Under the pieces are notes generated by a model. The model saw only the letters and a list, made by a program, of their open reading frames with translations, was not told the origin of the DNA and did not search any database. Positions 8,701 to 16,372 of a stretch of DNA of 64,000 bases are shown piece by piece; within the stretch, counting starts at the first letter, position 1; each line of letters starts with the position of its first letter. A program made the position numbers and the translations under genes. The stretch is from Herbiconiux moechotypicola (lineage in GTDB: Bacteria > Actinomycetota > Actinomycetes > Actinomycetales > Microbacteriaceae): assembly GCF_024979255.1 (NCBI RefSeq), contig NZ_JANLCN010000014.1:45307-109306 (forward strand), written 5' to 3'.

Positions 8701-9222
8701 ATGTCCACCACCGCGCTGCTCAACCTGCTGTTCGCAGCGGTGCTGGTGGCGCTCTCGGCGGCGGCCGTCGTGCGTGCCGCCGCTTCTCCCGCTCCGTCGA
8801 GGCGCTTCGCGCCCGCGCTCATCGCGGTCTGGGCCGTCGCGGTCGGCTACATGACCCTGCGCCCGGGCACGGGCCTCGGCGTGCGGCTCAACCTCGTCCC
8901 CATCCTCTTCGACGGCACGGGGTCGGCCATCGACGCCGTGCTCAACGTGTTCGTGTTCGTGCCGCTCGGGCTGCTGCTGGCGGCGGCGGGAGTGCGGATG
9001 CGCGTGGCCCTGCCGCTGGCGTTCGCCGTGACCCTGGGCATCGAGACCACGCAGTACCTCACCGACCTCGGCCGCACCGCCGATGTCAACGACCTCATCA
9101 CCAACACCCTCGGCGCGGTGCTCGGCTGGGTCGTGGCCCACCGCATCCGACTCTGGGCGCGGAGCGCGGCCCTCGCCGGTGCCCGTGACACGACCCCCGG
9201 GTGGACAGCTCCACAAAGGTAA
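8701..9222 (+). CDS. VanZ-like membrane protein
   Basis: A 173-residue membrane protein with four or five hydrophobic segments and the VanZ signatures GYMTLRPG and NLVPIL, followed by DAVLNVFVFVPLGLLL and TDLGRTADVNDLITNTLGAVLGW. The frame is open further upstream, but the ATG at 8701 with GAGTGAGG upstream fits the family start. VanZ proteins have been linked to low-level teicoplanin resistance and envelope functions; the role here is unknown. Its stop codon lies inside the iron box of the next gene. Confidence 0.85.
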   Translation: MSTTALLNLLFAAVLVALSAAAVVRAAASPAPSRRFAPALIAVWAVAVGYMTLRPGTGLGVRLNLVPILFDGTGSAIDAVLNVFVFVPLGLLLAAAGVRMRVALPLAFAVTLGIETTQYLTDLGRTADVNDLITNTLGAVLGWVVAHRIRLWARSAALAGARDTTPGWTAPQR

Positions 9223-9236
9223 GGCTAGCCTTACCT
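9217..9236. promoter_or_regulatory. DtxR/IdeR-type iron box
   Basis: AGGTAAGGCTAGCCTTACCT is a perfect 20-bp palindrome closely matching the actinobacterial iron-box pattern (TTAGGTTAGGCTAACCTAA). It lies 16 bp before the GTG of the NRAMP-type gene and overlaps the stop codon of the preceding gene. Metal-loaded DtxR-family repressor would block transcription of the transporter. Confidence 0.85.
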
Positions 9237-9252
9237 CGGAGAGGGGACCGGG

Positions 9253-10527
9253 GTGGCGAAGGGTGCAACGCAGGTCGAGGGCACCCGTCGCATCCCGAAG
9301 CGCGTCCGCTGGTTCGCGTTCCTCGCCGTCGCGGGCCCGGGGCTCGCGGTCATGCTCGCCGACACGGATGCGGGCAGCCTCATCACCGCGGCCCAGAGCG
9401 GCGCGCAGTGGGGGTACACCCTCCTCTCGGCGCAGATCGTGCTCATCCCGATCGTGTTCATCGCGCAGGAGCTGACCGTGCGGCTCGGGCTCGTGACGGG
9501 CAAGGGCCACGGCGAACTCATCCGCCAGCGCTTCGGCCGCGGCTGGGCCTGGCTGTCGGTGTCCACCCTCGCTGTCGCCTGCGCCGGCGCGATCGTCTCC
9601 GAGATGAGCGGCATCGCCGGGGTCGGGCTCATGTGGGGCATCCCCACCTGGGCGAGCACCGGCGCCGTCGGGCTCTTCCTCGTGCTCATGGTGGTCACCG
9701 GCAGCTACAAGCGGGTGGAGCGGGTGGCGATCGGCATCGGGCTGTTCGAGCTGGTCTTCCTCGTTACCGCGGTACTCGCGCGCCCCGATCCCGCCCAGGT
9801 CGCCGAGGGGCTGCTCGACGTGCCGGTGGGCGACAGCGGCTACCTCTTCCTGGTGGCGGCCAACATCGGCGCCGTCGTGATGCCCTGGATGATCTTCTAC
9901 CAGCAGTCCGCCGTGGTCGACAAAGGTCTCGGCCCCACCCACCTGAAGGGTGCGCGCCTCGACACCGCCGTGGGCGCCGTGGTGACGCAGCTGGTCATGA
10001 TCGGCATGCTCGTCACCACCGCCGCCACGCTCTGGGCGACGAACCAGTCGGCGGTCGATCTCGACTCGGTCGAGCAGATCTCCGACGCCATCACGCCGCA
10101 CCTCGGCGACTTCGCGGGACGCATCCTGTTCTCGATGGGCATGATCGGCGCCTCCCTCGTGGCCGCCATCGTCGCGAGCCTCACCGCGGCCTGGGGCCTG
10201 GGAGAGGTCGCCGGGTACCGGCGCTCGCTCGAGAGCAGCCCCCGTCAGGCGCCCTGGTTCTACCTGGTGTTCGGCGGCGTGATGGTGCTCGGCGTCGTGG
10301 TGGTGGAGTCGGGCGTCAACCTCGTCGACCTCAACCTGTTCGTGCAGGTGATGAACGCGCTCCTGCTGCCGATCGTGCTCGGCTTCCTCTACCTGCTCGC
10401 GCTCAAGGCGCTGCCCGATCCCTACCGTCTGCGCGGCTTCTACGCCTGGTTCGTGGGGGTGCTGCTCGCCGTGACGGCCGCGTTCGGGGTGTACTCCGCG
10501 GTCGCGGGAATCCTGGGCGGGCCCTAG
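9253..10527 (+). CDS. NRAMP-family divalent metal transporter, variant metal site
   Basis: A 424-residue membrane protein with about eleven spans and the NRAMP fold signatures GPGLAVMLADTDAGS, AQSGAQWGY and AQELTVRLGLVTGKGHGE. The canonical DPGN of helix 1 reads DAGS (39-42), and the helix 6 MPH reads MPW (210-212). The Asp and Met ligands are kept while the Asn and His are replaced. The GTG start has GGAGAGGGG upstream. The iron box and the ferritin gene downstream point to iron or manganese homeostasis. Whether it carries iron, manganese or another ion cannot be told from sequence. Confidence 0.87.
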   Translation: MAKGATQVEGTRRIPKRVRWFAFLAVAGPGLAVMLADTDAGSLITAAQSGAQWGYTLLSAQIVLIPIVFIAQELTVRLGLVTGKGHGELIRQRFGRGWAWLSVSTLAVACAGAIVSEMSGIAGVGLMWGIPTWASTGAVGLFLVLMVVTGSYKRVERVAIGIGLFELVFLVTAVLARPDPAQVAEGLLDVPVGDSGYLFLVAANIGAVVMPWMIFYQQSAVVDKGLGPTHLKGARLDTAVGAVVTQLVMIGMLVTTAATLWATNQSAVDLDSVEQISDAITPHLGDFAGRILFSMGMIGASLVAAIVASLTAAWGLGEVAGYRRSLESSPRQAPWFYLVFGGVMVLGVVVVESGVNLVDLNLFVQVMNALLLPIVLGFLYLLALKALPDPYRLRGFYAWFVGVLLAVTAAFGVYSAVAGILGGP

Positions 10528-10566
10528 GCCGTTACTCCTCCGCATCCGTCACCTGAAAGGACCCCC

Positions 10567-11091
10567 ATGCCCACCTTCGACACCCTCCTCGCCGAGCAGA
10601 TCGGCCACGAGTTCGCCGCCTCGCAGCAGTACATCGCCATCGCGGTGTGGTTCGACGACCACGACCTGCCCCAGCTGGCCGGTTACTTCTACCGTCAGGC
10701 GGTCGAGGAGCGCAACCACGCCATGATGCTCGTGCAGTACCGGCTCGACAGCGGGATGGGCGTGGTGATTCCCGGGGTGCCGCCCGTGAAGAACGACTTC
10801 GCCGACGTGCGCGAGCCCATCGCGCTGGCCCTCGCGCAGGAGAAGACGGTGTCCTCGCAGATCCAGGCGCTGTTCGCGGCGGCCCGGGCCGAGAACGACG
10901 GTCTCGGCGAGCAGGCCATGCTGTGGTTCCTCAAGGAGCAGGTGGAGGAGGTCGCCTCGATGCAGACTCTGCTGAACATCGCCGAGCGCACCGACAACCT
11001 CTTCGACATCGAGAACTTCGTGGCCCGCGAGACCGCCGGCGCCAGCACCGCCGACGTCAGCGCCCCCGAGGCCGCCGGCGGTGCCCTGTAG
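10567..11091 (+). CDS. Ferritin
   Basis: A 174-residue ferritin, the iron-storage 24-mer subunit. Ferroxidase ligands can be seen: Glu15 in GHEFAASQQY, Glu47/Glu48 and His51 in VEERNHAM, a Glu in AQEKTVSSQ and the EQVEE segment. GAAAGGA precedes the ATG. It follows the NRAMP-type gene by 39 bp. Iron storage is normally induced by iron and uptake repressed, so co-transcription with an iron-box-controlled transporter would be unusual unless ferritin has its own promoter or the transporter carries another metal. Confidence 0.93.
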   Translation: MPTFDTLLAEQIGHEFAASQQYIAIAVWFDDHDLPQLAGYFYRQAVEERNHAMMLVQYRLDSGMGVVIPGVPPVKNDFADVREPIALALAQEKTVSSQIQALFAAARAENDGLGEQAMLWFLKEQVEEVASMQTLLNIAERTDNLFDIENFVARETAGASTADVSAPEAAGGAL

Positions 11092-11114
11092 GCGCCCGCC
11101 GGCGACTGTCCTCG

Positions 11115-11120
11115 TAGACT
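11115..11120 (+). promoter_or_regulatory. -10 hexamer for leaderless transcript
   Basis: TAGACT is 7 nt before the ATG at 11128, so the mRNA of the RNA methylase is predicted to start on its initiation codon. Confidence 0.6.
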
Positions 11121-11127
11121 CGGGGGC

Positions 11128-11949
11128 ATGCCCGTCGTGCCCGTGACCACGCTCGACGACCCGCGGCTGGCCGACTACGCGCACGCCACCGACGTCGCGC
11201 TCAAGAACTCGCACCGCGCCGCGCCCGGCCGCGAGCACGGGCTCTACCTCGCCGAGTCGCTCCTCGTGCTCGAGCGCGCCCTGCGGGCCGGCCACGTGCC
11301 GCGTTCGGTGCTGGCCCTCGGCTCGAGCGAGACCGAGGCGCTCGAGGCGCTCGCCGCATCCGGTCACCCCGGCGTGCCGGTGTTCGTCGGCCCCGACGCG
11401 CTTCTCGCCGAGCTCACGGGCTACACCCTGCACCGCGGTCTCATCGCCTCGATGCACCGGCCCGCGCTCGTGCCGCCCGTCGAGTTGCTGTCGGGCGCCC
11501 GGCGCGTGGTCGTGATCGAGAACGTGGCCGACCCCACCAACGTGGGCGCGATCTTCCGCTCGGCCGGGGCCATCGGCGCCGACGCCGTGCTCGTCACCCC
11601 GCGCTGCAGCGACCCCTTCTACCGCCGCGCCATCCGGGTGAGCATGGGCACGGTGCTGCAGGTGCCGTGGACCCGGGCGCCCGAGTGGCCCGAGCTGCGG
11701 CCCCTGCTGCAGGGGGCAGGCTTCCACGTGGCGGCGCTGGCGCTGACCCCGGATGCGGTGAGCCTGCGCGACTTCGAGCGCCGCGTGCCCGAGCGGGTCG
11801 CCCTGGTGCTCGGCGCCGAGGGCACGGGGCTCACCGACGAGGCCATCGCCGCCGCCGACACGGTGGTGCAGATCCCGATGCTGCACGGCATCGACTCGCT
11901 CAACGTCGCCGCCGCGAGCGCGGTGGCCATGTGGGCGGTGTCGGGCTGA
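11128..11949 (+). CDS. SpoU/TrmH-family RNA 2'-O-methyltransferase
   Basis: A 273-residue protein with an N-terminal L30e-like substrate-binding domain (about 1-110) and a SpoU knotted methyltransferase domain. The three SpoU motifs are present: NVADPTNVGAIFRSAGA, LVLGAEGTGL and IPMLHGIDSLNVAAASAVA. The enzyme transfers a methyl group from S-adenosylmethionine to a ribose of rRNA or tRNA; the target nucleotide is not identifiable. No SD is present; the -10 hexamer is 7 nt upstream. Confidence 0.9.
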   Translation: MPVVPVTTLDDPRLADYAHATDVALKNSHRAAPGREHGLYLAESLLVLERALRAGHVPRSVLALGSSETEALEALAASGHPGVPVFVGPDALLAELTGYTLHRGLIASMHRPALVPPVELLSGARRVVVIENVADPTNVGAIFRSAGAIGADAVLVTPRCSDPFYRRAIRVSMGTVLQVPWTRAPEWPELRPLLQGAGFHVAALALTPDAVSLRDFERRVPERVALVLGAEGTGLTDEAIAAADTVVQIPMLHGIDSLNVAAASAVAMWAVSG

Positions 11950-11980
11950 CCGACCTCGCCGCCGAGTGGCGTCGCCGGGC

Positions 11981-12433
11981 TCACTCCTCCCCGATGTCCT
12001 CGTTCCAGAGCTCGGGCTCGGCGGCGATGAACTCGGTCATCAACCGCACGCACTCGGCGTCGTCGAGCACGACGACCTCCACGCCGCGCGAGCGCAGGTA
12101 GTCCTCGCCGCCGTAGAACGTGCGGTTCTCGCCGATCACCACGCGCGGGATGCCGTACAGCAGGATCGCCCCGGTGCACATGTCGCAGGGCGAGAGCGTG
12201 GTGACCATGGTGGCGCGGGCGTAGACCGAGGCGGGCAGCCGTCCAGCGTTCGCCAGGCAGTCGGTCTCGCCGTGCAGGATCGGCGAGCCGAGCTGCACGC
12301 GACGGTTGTGGCCCACGGCGAGCACCTCGCCGTCGACCACGAGGGCGGCGCCGATCGGGATGCCGCCCTCGGCGCGGCCCTCACGCGCGGCGGCGACGGC
12401 GTGGGCGAGGAGCTCGTGGTCGGTGGGGGTCAT
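11981..12433 (-). CDS. Cytosine deaminase, yeast Fcy1-type zinc enzyme
   Basis: A 150-residue member of the cytidine-deaminase fold. Zinc site: HGE (His54, Glu56) and PCDMC (Cys83, Cys86). The stretch TTLSPCDMCTGAILLYGIPR and the tail ending FIAAEPELWNEDIGE closely follow my recollection of yeast cytosine deaminase, including the C-terminal helix that closes the pyrimidine pocket. It therefore probably converts cytosine to uracil, unlike the larger amidohydrolase CodA type. The start at 12433 has GAAGGAA upstream; the open frame above it is not preferred. Confidence 0.85.
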   Translation of the reverse strand: MTPTDHELLAHAVAAAREGRAEGGIPIGAALVVDGEVLAVGHNRRVQLGSPILHGETDCLANAGRLPASVYARATMVTTLSPCDMCTGAILLYGIPRVVIGENRTFYGGEDYLRSRGVEVVVLDDAECVRLMTEFIAAEPELWNEDIGEE

Positions 12434-12486
12434 GGAGTTCCTTCCGTCGGGCGGGGCGGGATGCGCGGGGCGCGGGCGGGATGCGG

Positions 12487-13419
12487 TCAGCGGTCGAGGC
12501 CGTCGAGGTAGCGCAGCAGGATGCCCTCGCGCAGCGCCCACGGCGACACCTCGAGCAGCTCCACGTCGTACAGCTTCATGGCGGAGTGCAGCACGATCGC
12601 GCCCGCCACGATCTGGAAGGTGCGGTCGGGCGTGATGCCCGGCAGCGCCTGCCGCGCTTCGGCGTTGATCTGACCGAGGCGGGGGATCCAGTCCTTGAGC
12701 TCCGAGCGACGGAGCGTCAGCCGGTCGTCGCCGGAGGAGGTCGCGAACGACGACCCCGCGAGGCGCGCCAGCGAGCGGATGGTCTTCGACGACCCGACCA
12801 CGTGCTCGACCGGCGGCAGCCCCTCGAACAGCGGCAGCGCATCCGCCCTCATCACCTGCCGCGAGTAGGCCCGCAGCTCGAGCATCTGCTCGGGGGTCGG
12901 CGGGTCTTCGGGGAAGAACTGCACGGTGGTGCGGCCCGCGCCGAGCGGCAGCGAGACGGCCACGTCGGGGAACTCGTCGACCCCCTGGGCGATCTCGAGC
13001 GAGCCGCCGCCGATGTCGAACAGCAGCATCGTGCCCGACGACCAGCCGTACCAGCGCCGGATGGCGAGGAAGGTGAGCCGCCCTTCGTCTTCACCCGTGA
13101 GCACGCGCAGCGCGACGCCCGTGCGCTGCTCGATCAGCGCGAGCACCTCCTCGCCGTTGCGCGCCTCGCGGAGCGCCGAGGTGGCCATCGGCAGCAGCTC
13201 GTCGATGCCCTCCCGCTCGGCGACGGCCACCGCGGCGGAGATCGCGTCGACGATCGCCGCGACGCCCTCCGCGCTGATGGCGCCGTCGGGCTCGAGGTAG
13301 CGCATGAGCCGCAGCACCGACTTGTGGTCGGCCATCGGCACGGGGCGGGCGCCGGGATGCGCGTCGACGACGATGAGATGGACGGTGTTCGATCCGACAT
13401 CGAGGACTCCGAGGCGCAT
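12487..13419 (-). CDS. Ppx/GppA-family phosphatase
   Basis: A 310-residue protein of the exopolyphosphatase/pppGpp phosphohydrolase family (actin-like ATPase fold). Visible motifs: LGVLDVGSNTVHLIVVD at the N-terminus (phosphate 1 loop), TSALREARN, LTGEDEGRLTF and LLFDIGGGSLEI (phosphate 2 loop). It lacks the C-terminal HD domain of long GppA, the usual actinobacterial form. It would hydrolyse polyphosphate or (p)ppGpp in the cytoplasm; the preferred substrate cannot be distinguished here. Confidence 0.9.
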   Translation of the reverse strand: MRLGVLDVGSNTVHLIVVDAHPGARPVPMADHKSVLRLMRYLEPDGAISAEGVAAIVDAISAAVAVAEREGIDELLPMATSALREARNGEEVLALIEQRTGVALRVLTGEDEGRLTFLAIRRWYGWSSGTMLLFDIGGGSLEIAQGVDEFPDVAVSLPLGAGRTTVQFFPEDPPTPEQMLELRAYSRQVMRADALPLFEGLPPVEHVVGSSKTIRSLARLAGSSFATSSGDDRLTLRRSELKDWIPRLGQINAEARQALPGITPDRTFQIVAGAIVLHSAMKLYDVELLEVSPWALREGILLRYLDGLDR

Positions 13420-13425
13420 GCTGCG

Positions 13426-13431
13426 ACACTA
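13426..13431 (-). promoter_or_regulatory. -10 hexamer for leaderless Ppx transcript
   Basis: On the minus strand TAGTGT lies 6 nt before the ATG at 13419. No SD is seen. Confidence 0.55.
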
Positions 13432-13466
13432 CCGGGCCGGGATCGGGCGCGCCGGTATCGGGCTCG

Positions 13467-13472
13467 TAGACT
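13467..13472 (+). promoter_or_regulatory. -10 hexamer for leaderless hadA-like transcript
   Basis: TAGACT is 7 nt before the GTG at 13480. It lies about 40 bp from the oppositely oriented Ppx promoter. Confidence 0.55.
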
Positions 13473-13479
13473 GGAGCGC

Positions 13480-13929
13480 GTGCCAGTGAACCAGGAGCTG
13501 ATCGGCCGTGTCTTCGACAAGACGGCCCCGTACTTGGTCGGTCGCGAGAAGGTGCGCGAGTTCGCCCGCGCCGTGTTCGCCACCGACCCCGCGAGCCTCG
13601 ACGTGGAGGCGGCGAGGCAGAACGGCTACGCCGACGTGGTGGCGCCGCCCACCTTCGCCATCGTGGTGCAGCAGCTCACCCTCGACCAGCTGTTCGCGGT
13701 GGAGGACGCCGGGCTCGAGCTCACCCACGTGGTGCACGGCTCGCAGCAGTTCGCCTACACCCGCCCCATCGTGGCGGGCGACGAGCTCACCGCGCAGCTC
13801 GTGGTCACGAGCATCAAGACCCTCGGCGGCAACGCGATGCTCACCGCCGAGACCGGCGTGTACGACGCCGCGGGCGAGCACGTGGTCACCGCCACGTCGA
13901 CCCTGGTCGTGAGAGGAGACGCCGCATGA
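13480..13929 (+). CDS. HadA-like MaoC dehydratase subunit
   Basis: A 149-residue MaoC-N (FAS1-type dehydratase N-terminal) protein resembling mycobacterial HadA: VFDKTAPYLVGREKVREFA at the start, then VVAPPTFAIVV and HGSQQFAYTRPIVAGDEL. It lacks the DxxxxH catalytic pair, consistent with the non-catalytic, substrate-binding subunit of a heterodimeric (3R)-hydroxyacyl dehydratase. GTG at 13480 is chosen for its fit to the -10; GTG at 13486 has GGAG 9 nt upstream and is the alternative if a leader exists. It overlaps hadB by four bases. Confidence 0.88.
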   Translation: MPVNQELIGRVFDKTAPYLVGREKVREFARAVFATDPASLDVEAARQNGYADVVAPPTFAIVVQQLTLDQLFAVEDAGLELTHVVHGSQQFAYTRPIVAGDELTAQLVVTSIKTLGGNAMLTAETGVYDAAGEHVVTATSTLVVRGDAA

Positions 13930-14360
13930 GCGACGAGATCGTGGTGCACCGCTACGAGGTGGGCGAGGTCGTGGCCGAGGCCCGCTACCCGCTCACCCGC
14001 GAGTCCCTCGTGCGCTACGCGGGCGCATCCGGAGACTTCAACGCCATCCACTACCGCGACGACGTGGCGGCCGAGGTGGGTCTGCCCGGCGTGCTCGCGC
14101 ACGGGATGCTCACCATGGGTCTCGCGGTTCAGCCGGTGGTCGAGTGGCTGGGCGACCCGGCGCGGGTGCTCGACTACCAGGTGCGGTTCACCCGGCCCGT
14201 GGTCGTCGACCCGGTCTCGGGGGCGTCGATCGCGGTGAGCGCGAAGATCGGCCAGCTCGACGAGGCGGCCGGCACCGGTCGCATCGACCTCACGGTCACG
14301 GCCGGCGACGAGCCGGCGACGGTGCTCGGCAAAGCCCAGGTGCGCGTCAGCCTGCCATGA
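13926..14360 (+). CDS. HadB-like MaoC dehydratase, catalytic subunit
   Basis: A 144-residue hotdog-fold hydratase with the catalytic pair Asp37 and His42 in SGDFNAIH. LPGVLAHGMLTMGL and VRFTRPVVV are further family segments. It starts in an ATGA overlap with hadA and should form a heterodimer with it, dehydrating hydroxyacyl thioesters in fatty-acid or related metabolism. In mycobacteria had genes also lie next to tRNA-Trp-secE-nusG; here that block is about 12 kb further on. Confidence 0.9.
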   Translation: MSDEIVVHRYEVGEVVAEARYPLTRESLVRYAGASGDFNAIHYRDDVAAEVGLPGVLAHGMLTMGLAVQPVVEWLGDPARVLDYQVRFTRPVVVDPVSGASIAVSAKIGQLDEAAGTGRIDLTVTAGDEPATVLGKAQVRVSLP

Positions 14361-15607
14361 CCGAGGCCTTCCCGGCGGTGACGGATGCTCCGCTCGCCTC
14401 GTTCACCACGCTGCGGGTGGGAGGGCCTGCCGCGCGTCTGGTGACGCCGGTCACCGAGCCCGGCCTGCTCGACGCCGTGCGCGAGCTGTGGAACGACGGC
14501 GACGACTGGTTCGTGCTCGGCGGCGGGTCGAACGTGGTCGTGGCCGATGCGGGGTTCGACGGGACCGTGGTGCGCGTCGCGACCACCGGCATCGCCCCCG
14601 TGATGGCGCAGGTGGGGCGGGTGCGGCTGCGGGTGCAGGCGGGGCATCCGTGGGACGACTTCGTGCGCCACACGGTCGAGAACGGCTGGAGCGGGGTGGA
14701 GGCCCTCTCGGGCATACCCGGCTCGGTCGGGGCGGCCCCCATCCAGAACATCGGAGCCTACGGGCAAGAGGTGGCCGACTCGATCGTGTCGCTCGACTTC
14801 CTCGACTTCGCCACCGGCGCGGTGCGCCGCATGCCGGTGGACGAGCTCGAGCTCGAGTACCGCAGCTCGGTGTTCAAGCGGGGCCTGCGCGGCGTGGTGC
14901 TGTCGGTGACGTTCGAGCTGCGGGATGCGTGGGGCGATGCGCTGGGGGTGGGCGCGGATGCGGGTGCTGATGCGGGTTCGCGTGCGGATGCGGGTGCGGA
15001 CTCGACGCCGGCTCCGGTGCCGCTCGGTGCGCCCATCGCCTACGCGCAGCTGGCCGGCGCCCTCGGCGTCGAGCTCGGCGCACGACTGCCGCTGGTCGAC
15101 GTGCGTGCGGCGGTGCTGAGGCTGCGGGCCTCGAAGGGCATGGTGCTCGACCCGGCCGACCCCGACTCGGTGAGCGCGGGCTCGTTCTTCACCAACCCGA
15201 TCGTGACCGAGAGCTTCGCCCGCACGCTGCCCTCGTCGGCGCCGCGCTGGCAGGTCGAGCCCGACGAGCCCGACGTCGTGATAGCGCTGGAGCCGGAGGG
15301 CGACGCCGCGGCGGGGGTGGCCCTGGCCGGGGACCGCTCCGAGGCACCGCCCCGGGAGTACCACGTGAAGCTCAGCGCCGCGTGGCTGATCGAGAACGCC
15401 GGCATCGGCCGCGGCTTCGCGCTACCGGGTTCGACGGCGGCCGTCTCGTCGAAGCACACCCTCGCGCTCGTGAACCTGGCCGGCGCGGCCACCGGGGGCC
15501 GCGCCTCCGACGTCGCCGAGCTCGCCCGCTTCATCCAGAGCCGCGTGCAGGCCGAGTTCGGGGTGCTGCTGCAGCCCGAGCCCGTCTTCCTCGGGCACGC
15601 GCTCTAG
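14357..15607 (+). CDS. murB: UDP-N-acetylenolpyruvoylglucosamine reductase
   Basis: A 416-residue MurB that reduces UDP-GlcNAc-enolpyruvate to UDP-MurNAc in peptidoglycan synthesis. FAD-binding segments are FTTLRVGGPA, VLGGGSNVVVAD and GWSGVEALSGIPGSVGAAPIQNIGAYGQEV (read around residues 110-138). SAGSFFTNP contains the catalytic Ser, and the C-terminal MurB domain runs to the end. It overlaps hadB by four bases. It is longer than usual because of a low-complexity Ala-Asp-Gly insert at about 198-221, in the segment linking the second FAD lobe to the C-terminal domain. Confidence 0.94.
   Translation: MTEAFPAVTDAPLASFTTLRVGGPAARLVTPVTEPGLLDAVRELWNDGDDWFVLGGGSNVVVADAGFDGTVVRVATTGIAPVMAQVGRVRLRVQAGHPWDDFVRHTVENGWSGVEALSGIPGSVGAAPIQNIGAYGQEVADSIVSLDFLDFATGAVRRMPVDELELEYRSSVFKRGLRGVVLSVTFELRDAWGDALGVGADAGADAGSRADAGADSTPAPVPLGAPIAYAQLAGALGVELGARLPLVDVRAAVLRLRASKGMVLDPADPDSVSAGSFFTNPIVTESFARTLPSSAPRWQVEPDEPDVVIALEPEGDAAAGVALAGDRSEAPPREYHVKLSAAWLIENAGIGRGFALPGSTAAVSSKHTLALVNLAGAATGGRASDVAELARFIQSRVQAEFGVLLQPEPVFLGHAL
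14945..15020 (+). repeat. Short tandem GATGCGGGT-like repeats inside murB
   Basis: Units related to GCGGATGCGGGTGCT recur four or five times and encode alternating Ala-Asp-Ala-Gly. They are in frame and a multiple of three, so they lengthen a loop without breaking the protein. Repeat-number variation between strains would be expected. Confidence 0.7.
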
Positions 15608-15626
15608 CGGCGCCGGCGCATCCGGT

Positions 15627-16280
15627 TCAGTCCTGCGCCTGCCGCAGCATCTCGCGGTATCTCGCCGACTCCGACACCATCTGGTGCCCCTCGTCGTCGG
15701 CCGGGGGCTCCCAGTCGGGCTGCTCGCCGGCGAACACGAGCGCCCCGGCCTCGATCGACCCGATGAACTCGGCGAGCCAGGCCCGCTCCGTCTCCACGAG
15801 TCGCAGCTCGAGCTCGATGCTGTGGGCGACGTGGGGCGGTGCGAGGCCCCGGGCCACCCGTGCGATGCGATCGAGCAACCGTGCGCTCGTCTTCTCCGCG
15901 ACACGGGCTCTTTCCCGCAGATCGGTGAGCATCGTCGGCCGCTCCACGAGGGGGATGAAGCTGAGCGCCACACGGAACGCCGACGGCTCCATCGCGTTCA
16001 CCGTCACGGTGGCCTCGTGGAGCAGGCGCGCCAGTTCGGTCTGCCCCGCATCCGTCATCGTGTAGACGGCCACGGCGCGCTCGCCGTCGACCAGGTCGTG
16101 CCGCTCGAGGAGCTGCTGCTTCACGAAGGTCGACAGCATCGAGTAGATGGAGCCGGGGTGGATGTGCGCCCACTCCTCCACACCCCAGGAGAGCAGTTCG
16201 CGCCGCAGCTGATATCCGTTCACGGGCTCGAACAGCGTCACGACGCCGAGCAGCAGAGCGCGGGTCGTCGTGGTGGACAT
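15627..16280 (-). CDS. PadR-family transcriptional regulator
   Basis: A 217-residue PadR with the winged-helix domain at the N-terminus (RALLLGVVTLFEPVNGYQLRRELLSW, read around residues 6-31, then HPGSIYSMLSTFVKQQLLE) and a C-terminal PadR dimerisation helix bundle. The ATG at 16280 is chosen because a minus-strand TATACT lies exactly 6 nt upstream; an in-frame ATG at 16307 would add nine residues. It is divergent from the DrrA-type exporter at 16373 and probably represses it, a common PadR arrangement. Confidence 0.88.
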   Translation of the reverse strand: MSTTTTRALLLGVVTLFEPVNGYQLRRELLSWGVEEWAHIHPGSIYSMLSTFVKQQLLERHDLVDGERAVAVYTMTDAGQTELARLLHEATVTVNAMEPSAFRVALSFIPLVERPTMLTDLRERARVAEKTSARLLDRIARVARGLAPPHVAHSIELELRLVETERAWLAEFIGSIEAGALVFAGEQPDWEPPADDEGHQMVSESARYREMLRQAQD

Positions 16281-16286
16281 GTCGTG

Positions 16287-16292
16287 AGTATA
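16287..16292 (-). promoter_or_regulatory. -10 hexamer for leaderless padR transcript
   Basis: Minus-strand TATACT, 6 nt from the ATG at 16280; TTCATC 17 bp upstream is a weak -35. Confidence 0.55.
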
Positions 16293-16319
16293 TGAGTGCG
16301 CATCCATCTGATGAAGCTC

Positions 16320-16349
16320 TTGACGGGAGTATGATCAAGTTTGAATAAT
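16320..16349 (+). promoter_or_regulatory. Promoter of the PadR-linked ABC exporter
   Basis: TTGACG at 16320-16325 and AATAAT at 16344-16349 are 18 bp apart and match sigma-70-type hexamers at five of six positions each. The inverted repeat CTTGA-N11-TCAAG spans the -35 and spacer and is a candidate PadR site. Confidence 0.6.
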
Positions 16350-16372
16350 GGTGCCGAGCGAAGGAGACCGCA

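Noticed and set aside
12434..12541. N-terminal extension of the cytosine deaminase to 12541
   Set aside because: The extra residues are Arg/Pro-rich and unlike the family. The ATG at 12433 has its own ribosome binding site.
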